In this document: in pieces, positions 1-6,951 of the stretch | How positions within the stretch are numbered: position 1 is the first letter of the stretch | Layout of the letters: the number at the start of each line of letters is the position of its first letter | Source of the DNA: Methylobacterium organophilum | Lineage (GTDB): Bacteria; Pseudomonadota; Alphaproteobacteria; Rhizobiales; Beijerinckiaceae | Direction of reading: 5' to 3' | NCBI RefSeq assembly: GCF_022179465.1 | Contig: NZ_BPQV01000002.1 | Coordinates: 186,001 to 250,000, forward strand | DNA length: 64,000 bases | Notes under the pieces: generated by a model | Databases searched by the model: none | What the model saw: the letters and a program-made list of their open reading frames with translations, nothing else | Told to the model about the DNA's origin: nothing | Made by a program: the position numbers and the translations under genes

Positions 1-1
1 C

Positions 2-463
2 TGGTGGCTCGTCAGCCCGGGCAACCCGTTGAAGGACCGCAGGGCGCTCGCCGGGCTCGACGAGCGGATCGCGCAGGCCGAGGGGATCGCCCGCGATCCC
101 GCGATCGCGGTGACGGGCTTCGAGGCGGGAATCGGCTCGCATTTTACCGTCGAGACGCTGGAATGGCTGAAAGCCCGGCGGCCGGGGGTGAAGTTCGTCT
201 GGATCATGGGCGCGGATTCGCTCGTCAGCTTCCATCGCTGGCGGCGCTTCCGGGCCATCGCCCGGCTGATGCCCATCGCCGTGATCGACCGCCCCGGCTC
301 GACCCTGCGGGCGGTGGCCGCCAGGGGCGCGCTCAGCCTCGCGCCCTATCGCCGCCCCGAGAGCGACGCCGCAATCCTGGCCGACCTGCCGCCCCCGGCC
401 TGGGTCTTCCTGCACGGACCGCGCTCGTCCCTCTCCTCCACGGCGCTCCGCGCCGAGGCATGA
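2..463 (+). CDS. nadD: Nicotinate-nucleotide adenylyltransferase NadD (5' truncated by window)
   Basis: C-terminal 153 residues of the enzyme that adenylylates nicotinate mononucleotide in NAD synthesis. The frame is already open at base 2 and stops at 461-463, so the N-terminal nucleotide-binding part lies outside the window. Visible family marks are WWLVSPGNPLK at the left edge, the nicotinate-pocket segment IMGADSLVSFHRW, and the C-terminal SSTALR, which is the SxTxxR phosphate-binding motif of the nucleotidyltransferase superfamily. rsfS follows 32 bases downstream, the usual bacterial nadD-rsfS pairing. Identity is secure. Confidence 0.93.
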   Translation, partial: WWLVSPGNPLKDRRALAGLDERIAQAEGIARDPAIAVTGFEAGIGSHFTVETLEWLKARRPGVKFVWIMGADSLVSFHRWRRFRAIARLMPIAVIDRPGSTLRAVAARGALSLAPYRRPESDAAILADLPPPAWVFLHGPRSSLSSTALRAEA

Positions 464-495
464 GACTGGGGTAATCCTTCCGTGTTGCGGGCACG

Positions 496-981
496 ATGTT
501 GAAATCGCGCGCAAAAGGATACAAGTTTGATTCCCGGCCGGAGAAGTCTTCGGCTGTTCGACCCACTTTTTTGGGAATTGGACCCCTGAGCGAGCAAGCT
601 GTGCAAGGAGCCGTCGCCTCCGAGAGCCCCGATGCGACCTCCGCCGCCTTGAAGGCACTGGCGCTCGGTTGCCTCGACGAGATGAAGGCCGAGGAAACCA
701 TCGAGATCGATCTCACGGGCAAGACCTCGCTCGCCGACACGATGATCATCGCCTCCGGTCGCTCGCAGCGCCATGTCGGCGCCATCGCGGACAAGATCGT
801 CCAGGACATGAAGGCCAACGGCTTCGGCACCGCCCGGGTCGAGGGGCTGCCGGCCTGCGACTGGGTGCTGATCGATGCCGGCGACGTGCTGGTCCACATC
901 TTCCGGCCCGAGGTGCGCGGCTTCTACAACCTCGAGAAGATCTGGGGCGCTGACCGTCCCGAGGCGCGCCTGGTCGGCTGA
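496..981 (+). CDS. rsfS: Ribosomal silencing factor RsfS
   Basis: RsfS binds ribosomal protein uL14 and blocks joining of the 30S and 50S subunits when nutrients are short. The conserved domain runs from about residue 52 (ALKALALGCLDEMKAEE) through SLADTMIIASGRSQRHV and WVLIDAGDVLVHIF to FYNLEKIWGA, all typical of the family. The start is uncertain. The ATG at 496 gives 161 residues with about 50 non-conserved, lower-GC N-terminal residues, whereas most RsfS proteins have 105-130. An in-frame GTG at 601 would give 126 residues, but no clear ribosome-binding site decides between them. The following gene is convergent. Confidence 0.9.
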   Translation: MLKSRAKGYKFDSRPEKSSAVRPTFLGIGPLSEQAVQGAVASESPDATSAALKALALGCLDEMKAEETIEIDLTGKTSLADTMIIASGRSQRHVGAIADKIVQDMKANGFGTARVEGLPACDWVLIDAGDVLVHIFRPEVRGFYNLEKIWGADRPEARLVG

Positions 982-991
982 TCCCCGCGCG

Positions 992-2032
992 TCACGCGGC
1001 CGAGAAGCTGTAGCGCGTCGACGACGCGTAGTGCTCGTCCGGCCGCAGCACGGCGGAGGGGAAGGACGGCTGATTCGGCGCGTCCGGAAATCCCTGCGTC
1101 TCGAAGCAGACCCCGTCGCCGGAGCGGTAGATGCGTCCGCTCGGGCCGATGAGCGTGCCGTCGAGATTGTTGCCCGTATAGAGCTGCAGGGCCGGAAGGG
1201 TCGTGGCGATGTCGAGCCGGCGCCCGCTGCCGGGCTCGAACACGCTCGCCGCCGGGCGCAGGCCGCCCCCGTCGCCGCGCAGCACGAAGCAATGGTCGTA
1301 GCCCTTGGCGATCACCAGCTGCGGGTCGCCGTCGCGCAGGCGTGCGCCGAGCGGCGTCGCCGTGCGGAAATCGAAGGGCGTGCCCGCCACGGGCTGGATC
1401 GCCCCGGTCGGAATCTGGGTGGCGTCGGTCGGCAGGAAACCGTCCGCCTCGATCCGCACGACATGGCCGAACACGTCGGCGCTGCCTTCGCCCGCGAGGT
1501 TGAAGTAGCTGTGGTTGGTCAGGTTCAGCACCGTCGGCCGGTCGGTCCAGGCGGTGTAGTCGATCCGCAGCGTCCCGTCCTCGGGCAGGCTGTAGGTGAC
1601 GGTGACGTCCAGATTGCCCGGGAATCCCTCCTCGCCGTCGCGGCTGCGCCGGTGCAGGACGAGGCGGGTCGCCTCCGCCTTCTGGACGCTCCAGAGCCGC
1701 TTGTCGAAGCCGTTCGGGCCGCCATGCAGGGTGTTGGGCGGCGTGTTGACCGGCAGGGCGTAGGTCGCGCCGTCGAGGCTGAAGCGGCCCCCGGCGATCC
1801 GGTTGGCGAAGCGGCCGGTCAGCGCGCCGAAATGCGGGCTCTTGCCGAGATAGTCCTCGACCGAGTCGAGCCCCAGCACGACATTGGCGAGATGGCCCGC
1901 CCGGTCGGGCGTCTCGATCCGGGTGACGATGCCGCCGAGATCGAGCACCTGCACCCGAAGGGGACCGCGCTCCAGCGTATAGGCCGTGACGGTGTCGCCG
2001 CCCTTCGTGCGCCCGAAGGTCTCGCCTGCCAT
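992..2032 (-). CDS. galM: Aldose 1-epimerase (galactose mutarotase)
   Basis: Interconverts alpha and beta anomers of aldohexoses. The protein has 346 residues from the ATG at 2032, which is preceded by GGGAGGCGGGCGAC, a good ribosome-binding site; an upstream start at 2065 lacks one. Family motifs are present in order: FGALTGRFANRIAGG, NTLHGGPNGFDKRLW, NLTNHSYFNLAG, KGYDHCFVL and PALQLYTGNNL, with FETQGFPDAPNQP near the C-terminus. The catalytic His and Glu positions appear intact. It starts 44 bases after the stop of the ABC exporter gene on the same strand, so the two are probably co-transcribed. It converges with rsfS across 10 bases. Confidence 0.9.
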   Translation of the reverse strand: MAGETFGRTKGGDTVTAYTLERGPLRVQVLDLGGIVTRIETPDRAGHLANVVLGLDSVEDYLGKSPHFGALTGRFANRIAGGRFSLDGATYALPVNTPPNTLHGGPNGFDKRLWSVQKAEATRLVLHRRSRDGEEGFPGNLDVTVTYSLPEDGTLRIDYTAWTDRPTVLNLTNHSYFNLAGEGSADVFGHVVRIEADGFLPTDATQIPTGAIQPVAGTPFDFRTATPLGARLRDGDPQLVIAKGYDHCFVLRGDGGGLRPAASVFEPGSGRRLDIATTLPALQLYTGNNLDGTLIGPSGRIYRSGDGVCFETQGFPDAPNQPSFPSAVLRPDEHYASSTRYSFSAA

Positions 2033-2075
2033 GTCGCCCGCCTCCCGCTGCGCTTGCGGGGGCAACTAGGATCGC

Positions 2076-3857
2076 TCACGCCAGAGGCGAGGGTTCCGGC
2101 ACGTCCTCGTGGAGCTGGAGCCGGTGCAGGCGGGCATAGGTGCCGCCGCGGGCGATCAGCGCGTCGTGGCGCCCGGTCTCGAGCACCCGGCCCGCCTCCA
2201 TCACCGCGATCAGGTCCGCGTCGCGCACGGTCGAGAGCCGGTGGGCGATGACGAGGGTGGTGCGGCCCCGCATCAGCCGGGTCAGGGCGTCCTGGACCAG
2301 GCGCTCGGATTCGGAATCGAGGGCGCTCGTGGCCTCGTCGAGGAGCAGGATCGGCGCGTCCTTGAGGAAGGCGCGGGCCAGCGCGATGCGCTGGCGCTCG
2401 CCGCCCGAGAGCCGCCCGCCGCTCGGGCCGACCCGGAAGTCGTAGCCCTCGGTCAGCTTGCTGATGAAGCCGTGGGCGGCCGCGGCTTCGGCCGCCGCCT
2501 CGATCTCGGCCCGGCTCGCCCCTGCCCGGCCGAAGCCGATATTGGCGGCGATGGTGTCGTCGAACAGCACGACCTCCTGCGAGACCACGGCGACATTGGC
2601 CCGGAGCGAGGCGATGGTCGCCTGCCGCAGGTCCATGCCGTCGATCAGCACCCGGCCCCCGGTCACGTCCTGCAGCCGCGGCACCAGGTTGAGCAGGGAG
2701 GACTTGCCGGAGCCCGAGCGGCCGACCAGGGCCGTGGTGCCCCCGGCCGGGACCACGAGGTCGATGCCCTCCAGGGCCGGCGCGTCGGGCCGGTAGCGGA
2801 AATGCACGCCCTCGAAGCGGATCTCGCCGCGGGTCACCCGGAGCGGCGTCGCATCCGGCGCCTCGCGGATCTGCGGCGCCTCGTCCATGATCGCGAAGTA
2901 GCGCTGCAGGGCGGCGGCGGCCTCCTGCAGGATCGCGTTGAGGGTGCCGAGCGCCCGGGCCGGCTGGGCCGCCAGCAGCAGGGCCGCGACATAGCCCGTG
3001 AAATCGCCCACCGTGCGGTCGCCGGACATCACCCGCTGGCCGACCAGCACCAGCACCGCGGCCACGGCGAAGCCGCCCCCGACCTCGAGCAGCGGGTCGA
3101 GCCGGCCGCGGGCATTGGCGGCCTTCATCTTGAGGCGGCGCACGTCGTCCAGGGCCTGGGCCGCCCGGCCCTTGAGATAGCCTTCCAGCGCGTAGGTCTT
3201 GGCGACCCGGGCCCCGGCGAGGCTCTCGGAGATCAGGCTGGCGGTCGCGCCCATCTGCTCCTGGGTCGTGGTCGAGACCCGGCGCAGCTTCTTGCCGATG
3301 CGGCCGATCGGGCCGGCCACGAAGGGCACGGTGACGCCTGCGACCAGGGTGAGGACCGGGTCCATCCAGATCAGGGCTGCCACCAGCCCGATCAGCATGG
3401 CGACGTCCCGCAGGAGCACCGTCGAGATCCGGGTGAGCGCCTCCTTGATGAAGGCGAAATCCGTGGTGAAGCGCTGGGTGAAGGCGGCCGGGCTCTCGCG
3501 GCCGAGCTGGGCCAGATCCGCCTCGATCAGGTGGCCGTAGAGGGCCGCCTGCATGTCGGCCTCGACCCGGGTGACGACGCGGTTCGTCAGCACCGTCTGG
3601 CCGTAGAGGGCGAAGCCCCGGGCGGAGGTGACGGCGATCACCACCAGCGGCCCGTAGGTGAGGGCGGCCGGGTCCTTGTGGTCGAAGGCGTCGAAGGCGG
3701 CCTTGATCAGGGCCGGATAGAGGCCGGTGGCGGCGCCGACGATCGCGATCAGCACGAGCACCACGGCGAGCGTCGCCCGGTGGGGCGAGAGCCAGTCCCG
3801 CCAGAGCCGTCCGATCAGGGGGAGGGTGTCGCCCCTCAGGAGCGGGCGGCGCGCCAT
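2076..3857 (-). CDS. MsbA-type ABC exporter, fused permease and ATPase
   Basis: A half-transporter of 593 residues with an N-terminal six-helix membrane domain (about residues 25-315) and a C-terminal nucleotide-binding domain. ATPase motifs are complete: Walker A GRSGSGKSS (379-387), signature LSGGERQR (483-490), Walker B ILLLDEA (503-509) and the H-loop His in VIAHRLS (539). There is no N-terminal C39 peptidase domain, so it is not a peptide-maturation exporter. The closest recognisable group is the lipid A/lipid exporter MsbA and related multidrug exporters, which work as homodimers in the inner membrane. The substrate cannot be read from sequence. galM lies immediately downstream. Confidence 0.88.
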   Translation of the reverse strand: MARRPLLRGDTLPLIGRLWRDWLSPHRATLAVVLVLIAIVGAATGLYPALIKAAFDAFDHKDPAALTYGPLVVIAVTSARGFALYGQTVLTNRVVTRVEADMQAALYGHLIEADLAQLGRESPAAFTQRFTTDFAFIKEALTRISTVLLRDVAMLIGLVAALIWMDPVLTLVAGVTVPFVAGPIGRIGKKLRRVSTTTQEQMGATASLISESLAGARVAKTYALEGYLKGRAAQALDDVRRLKMKAANARGRLDPLLEVGGGFAVAAVLVLVGQRVMSGDRTVGDFTGYVAALLLAAQPARALGTLNAILQEAAAALQRYFAIMDEAPQIREAPDATPLRVTRGEIRFEGVHFRYRPDAPALEGIDLVVPAGGTTALVGRSGSGKSSLLNLVPRLQDVTGGRVLIDGMDLRQATIASLRANVAVVSQEVVLFDDTIAANIGFGRAGASRAEIEAAAEAAAAHGFISKLTEGYDFRVGPSGGRLSGGERQRIALARAFLKDAPILLLDEATSALDSESERLVQDALTRLMRGRTTLVIAHRLSTVRDADLIAVMEAGRVLETGRHDALIARGGTYARLHRLQLHEDVPEPSPLA

Positions 3858-3971
3858 GTGGTCCGGGTCTTCTCGCGGGCGGCCCGCGGAACTCGGGGGC
3901 GCACGGGCTTTTGCCGCCCCCGCCGCGAGGGATCAAGGAAAACCGGGTTCCCGGGGACGACGCGGGGACAA

Positions 3972-4021
3972 GGCGGCGGTTCTCCGCCGCCCGGATCGGG
4001 CAAGTGGTGGAAATCCGCCAC
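3972..4021 (+). promoter_or_regulatory. Two upstream dyads, candidate enhancer sites for the DctD-type activator
   Basis: Dyad 1 (3972-3991) is a perfect 8-base inverted repeat, GGCGGCGG and CCGCCGCC around TTCT. Dyad 2 (4004-4021) is GTGGTGGAAATCCGCCAC, whose half-sites match at 7 of 9 positions. Their centres are 31 bases apart, about three helical turns, and both lie just upstream of a GG-N10-GC element at 4052. Sigma-54 activators usually bind paired upstream dyads, so these may be DctD-type sites. This is inference from position and symmetry. Confidence 0.35.
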
Positions 4022-4051
4022 CCCCGGCGGTCATTCCTTGCCTGGGAATTC

Positions 4052-4065
4052 GGAAAAATTCTTGC
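4052..4065 (+). promoter_or_regulatory. Candidate sigma-54 (-24/-12) promoter
   Basis: GG at 4052-4053, ten bases, then GC at 4064-4065, with TTGC at the -12 element as in the consensus TGGCAC-N5-TTGC. The -24 element is weaker (CGGAAA). It would start a transcript near 4077 that leads into the importer gene at 4180. A sigma-54 activator gene lies in the same operon at 8810-10162. Confidence 0.4.
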
Positions 4066-4179
4066 GAAACAGTTGCTTGTAGGAAGTTTCGTGCATTGCG
4101 CATGGCTGGCATGCACGGTGCAAAAGGCGCTATCGTCAATCAGCACCGGCCGGAGAGCCGGCTATTCGGGAGAAGCGCC

Positions 4180-5148
4180 TTGCTCAGACCCCTCCGTCTC
4201 GCCGTGGCCGCCGCTGCGGCCCTCGCCGCGGGACTCACCGTGCACAACGCCGCCGCGCAGGAGGTGATCCGCGTCGGCAACCTCAAGCTCGCGCATTTCG
4301 CCGGCGTCTCCTACGTCAAGGAGATCGCCTCCTCCTGCGGCATCACCGTCGACCTCAAGATCTTCGCCAAGGGGCCGGACATCATGCAGGCGATGCTCGC
4401 CGGCGAGCTCGATGTCGGCGCCACCGCCTCGGAGGCCGCCATCTCCGCGCGGGGCAACGGCGCCCCGGTCTATATCGTCGGCGGCTTCGCCAAGGGCGGC
4501 GCCCGCCTGCTGGCGACGCCGGAATCCGGCATCAAGTCCGCGGCCGACCTCAAGGGCAAGAAGGTCGGCGTCACCCGCGGCTCGATCCAGGAGGTGCTGC
4601 TCGGCGCCGAGATGGCCAAGCACGGCCTGAAGGCCAAGGACGTGAACCTGATCTATCTCGGCTATCCGGACCTGAACCAGGCGCTCCTGCAGAAGCAGGT
4701 CGACGCGATCATGCAGACGGAGCCGCAATCGGCCCAGGCCATCGCCCGCGGCTTCGGCGTCGAGGTGGTCAAGCCCTACGACACCCCGGTCGGCACGCCG
4801 ATCCGCACCCTGGTGATGACCGAGAAGTTCTACACCGAGCACGCGCCGGCCGCGGCCAAGTTCATGGCCTGCTTCGTGAAGGCCCAGAAGACCTTCATGG
4901 ACGAGCCGAAGACCGCGGAGAAGTTCGTCACCCAGGAGGTCTTCAAGGGCCAGGTCACTCCGGCCGAGTTCCAGGAGGCGCTCGCCAACTCGCCCTACAC
5001 CCTGGAGATGAGCGCCGACCACATCCAGAAGACCACCGACGTCATGGCCGAACACGGCATCGGCAAGATGGCCAAGCCCGCCAAGGCCGCCGACTGGGTG
5101 AAGCTCGACCTGCTCGAGACCGCCAAATCCGCCGCCGGCGCGAAGTGA
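4180..5148 (+). CDS. ABC importer periplasmic substrate-binding protein (SsuA/NMT1-like)
   Basis: Periplasmic receptor of an ABC uptake system. I chose the TTG at 4180 because GGGAGAAG stands 5 bases upstream and it begins directly with a Sec signal peptide (about residues 1-26, cleavage after HNAAA). The mature part, EVIRVGNLKLAHFAGVSYVK and onwards, has the NMT1/SsuA layout, including VDLKIFAKGPDIMQAMLAGELD, the ADLKGKKVGVTRGS segment and YLGYPDLNQALLQKQVDAIM. Relatives bind sulfonates, nitrate, taurine or pyrimidine precursors, and the ligand here cannot be assigned. ATG codons at 4102 and 4111 would add residues before the signal peptide and are less likely. Permease and ATPase genes follow at once. 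Confidence 0.88.
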   Translation: MLRPLRLAVAAAAALAAGLTVHNAAAQEVIRVGNLKLAHFAGVSYVKEIASSCGITVDLKIFAKGPDIMQAMLAGELDVGATASEAAISARGNGAPVYIVGGFAKGGARLLATPESGIKSAADLKGKKVGVTRGSIQEVLLGAEMAKHGLKAKDVNLIYLGYPDLNQALLQKQVDAIMQTEPQSAQAIARGFGVEVVKPYDTPVGTPIRTLVMTEKFYTEHAPAAAKFMACFVKAQKTFMDEPKTAEKFVTQEVFKGQVTPAEFQEALANSPYTLEMSADHIQKTTDVMAEHGIGKMAKPAKAADWVKLDLLETAKSAAGAK

Positions 5149-5158
5149 GGGGACGACC

Positions 5159-5980
5159 ATGACGACTTCCCGCGTGAGGGCGCTGACCGAAGGTCTCGCC
5201 GTCCCCGTCGCCATCCTGGCGCTCTGGCAGATCGCCTGCTCGGCGGGCCTCGTGAACCCCCTCGTGCTGCCTTCGCCCGCCGCGGTCGCCGTGCGCTGGT
5301 GGGCCTATCTCGCCCCGCTCGAAGCCTATGACCCGGCCCAGGGCTCCTGGCTCGCCTGGGCGGTCTCGGGCGAGATGCCGCACGACGCCCTCGCCTCGCT
5401 CTACCGCGTGGTCGTCGGCTTCGTGGTCGGCGCCGGCCTCGCCCTGCCGCTCGGCCTGTTCATGGGGTCGAGCGACCTGATCTACCGCCACGTCAACCCG
5501 CTGATGCAGGTGCTGCGGCCGATCCCGCCGATCGCCTACATCCCGCTCTCGATCCTCTGGTTCGGCCTGGGCAACGCCCCGGCGGTGTTCCTCATCGCCA
5601 TCGGCGCCTTCTTCCCCGTCCTGATGAACACCATCGCCGGCGTGCGGCACGTGGACGGCATCTATATCCGCGCCGCCCGCAGCCTCGGGGCCAGCCGGAT
5701 GACGATCTTCCGGCGGGTGATCCTGCCGGCCGCCACCCCCTACATCCTGTCGGGGGCGCGGATCGGCATCGGCACCGCCTTCATCGTGGTGATCGTGGCC
5801 GAGATGATCGCGGTCAACAATGGCCTCGGCTTCCGCATCCTGGAGGCGCGCGAATACTTCTGGTCCGACAAGATCATCGCTGGGATGCTGACCATCGGCG
5901 CCCTCGGCCTGCTGATCGACATGGGCGTCAGCCGCCTCAACTCCCATCTGCTCCGCTGGCATCGCGGCCTGGAATCGTGA
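5159..5980 (+). CDS. ABC importer permease (SsuC/TauC-like)
   Basis: Inner-membrane permease of 273 residues with about six hydrophobic segments. The ATPase-coupling EAA loop is clear: AARSLGASRMTIFRRVILP, followed by the hydrophobic stretch TPYILSGARIGIGTAFIVVI. This is the BPD_transp_1 fold of the nitrate/sulfonate/taurine family. It starts 10 bases after the binding-protein gene, with GAGGGGAC as ribosome-binding site. Its stop region overlaps the possible GTG start of the ATPase gene. It works with the flanking binding protein and ATPase. Confidence 0.9.
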   Translation: MTTSRVRALTEGLAVPVAILALWQIACSAGLVNPLVLPSPAAVAVRWWAYLAPLEAYDPAQGSWLAWAVSGEMPHDALASLYRVVVGFVVGAGLALPLGLFMGSSDLIYRHVNPLMQVLRPIPPIAYIPLSILWFGLGNAPAVFLIAIGAFFPVLMNTIAGVRHVDGIYIRAARSLGASRMTIFRRVILPAATPYILSGARIGIGTAFIVVIVAEMIAVNNGLGFRILEAREYFWSDKIIAGMLTIGALGLLIDMGVSRLNSHLLRWHRGLES

Positions 5981-5988
5981 GGTCCGAC

Positions 5989-6858
5989 ATGTCCGTCCAA
6001 CCCCATCCCCTCGAAGCCCTCACGGAGCGTGCCGTGCCTGTCGAGGCTACCCTGCCATCCGCCGCCACGCCCCACATCGTGGTCACCGGCGTGGACAAGG
6101 TCTTCGGCGTCCCGGGCGGCGAGGTCGTCGCCCTCAAGGACATCGACCTCACCATCAATCGGGGCGAGTTCGTCTGCCTGCTCGGGCCCTCGGGCTGCGG
6201 GAAGTCGACGCTGCTCAACGCCATCGCCGGCTTCTCGCACCCGACCCGCGGCGGCATCGCCGTCGAGGGCAAGCCGGTGGCCGAGCCCGGCCCCGACCGC
6301 GGCATGGTCTTCCAGGAATATGCCCTGTTCCCCTGGATGACGGTGGCGCAGAACATCGCCTTCGGCCTGGAGATCAAAGGCCAGAAGCGCAGCCAGATCG
6401 AGGAACGGGTGAACGGCCTCCTCGACATGCTCAAGCTCACCGACTTCCGCGACCGCTTCCCCAAGGACCTGTCCGGCGGCATGCGCCAGCGCGTGGCCAT
6501 CGCCCGCGTGCTCGCCCTCGACAGCCCGGTCATGCTGATGGACGAGCCCTTCGGTGCGCTGGACGCCCTGACCCGGCGCTCGCTGCAGGACGAGCTGCTG
6601 CGCATCTGGGCGGCCACCGGCAAGACCATCGTGTTCGTGACCCACTCGATCGAGGAATCGATCTACCTCGCCGACCGCATCGTGGTGCTCACCTACCGCC
6701 CGGGCACGATCAAGCGGGACCTGCGGGTCGAGCTGCCGCGCCCCCGCGACAGCGCCTCGACCGCCTTCAACGAGCTCAAGCGCGAGCTCTCCGCCCTCGT
6801 CACCGCCGAGCAGCACCGCTTCGAGCAGGTGGAGATGAAGGGCCTGACGACGGATTGA
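5989..6858 (+). CDS. ABC importer ATPase (SsuB/TauB-like)
   Basis: ATPase subunit that powers the importer, 289 residues. Motifs: Walker A GPSGCGKST, Q-loop VFQEYALFPW, signature LSGGMRQRVAIAR, Walker B VMLMDEPFGALDALTR and H-loop FVTHSIEES. The Q-loop and PFGALDALTR are typical of the SsuB/TauB/NrtD group. I chose the ATG at 5989, which has TGAGG five bases upstream; a GTG at 5977 overlapping the permease stop is the alternative. A GC-rich hairpin and the dctB-like gene follow. Confidence 0.9.
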   Translation: MSVQPHPLEALTERAVPVEATLPSAATPHIVVTGVDKVFGVPGGEVVALKDIDLTINRGEFVCLLGPSGCGKSTLLNAIAGFSHPTRGGIAVEGKPVAEPGPDRGMVFQEYALFPWMTVAQNIAFGLEIKGQKRSQIEERVNGLLDMLKLTDFRDRFPKDLSGGMRQRVAIARVLALDSPVMLMDEPFGALDALTRRSLQDELLRIWAATGKTIVFVTHSIEESIYLADRIVVLTYRPGTIKRDLRVELPRPRDSASTAFNELKRELSALVTAEQHRFEQVEMKGLTTD

Positions 6859-6889
6859 GGCCGGCCGGACGGCGCGGCTCGCGGGCTGT

Positions 6890-6914
6890 TCCCCTCCTCC
6901 CTGCGGGGAGGGGA
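6890..6914. terminator. GC-rich hairpin between the importer and sensor-kinase genes
   Basis: CCCCTCC at 6891-6897 pairs with GGAGGGG at 6907-6913, extended by one T-A pair. There is no T-tract, so it may be a weak terminator, an RNA-processing hairpin or a copy of a dispersed palindrome; similar hairpins occur near 18988 and 19090. It could lower expression of the downstream regulator genes relative to the importer. Confidence 0.4.
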
Positions 6915-6951
6915 CACGCGCTTCGAGCGTCTCCCGTACCCCCACGGCCCC

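Larger units (their letters stand above)
3858..4179. other. Divergent intergenic region with promoter-like elements
   Basis: No gene is supported here; reading frames crossing it are extensions of the neighbours. It separates the minus-strand exporter from the plus-strand importer operon. The right half is less GC-rich and holds two dyads, a sigma-54-like element and two further inverted repeats, described separately. Confidence 0.6.
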
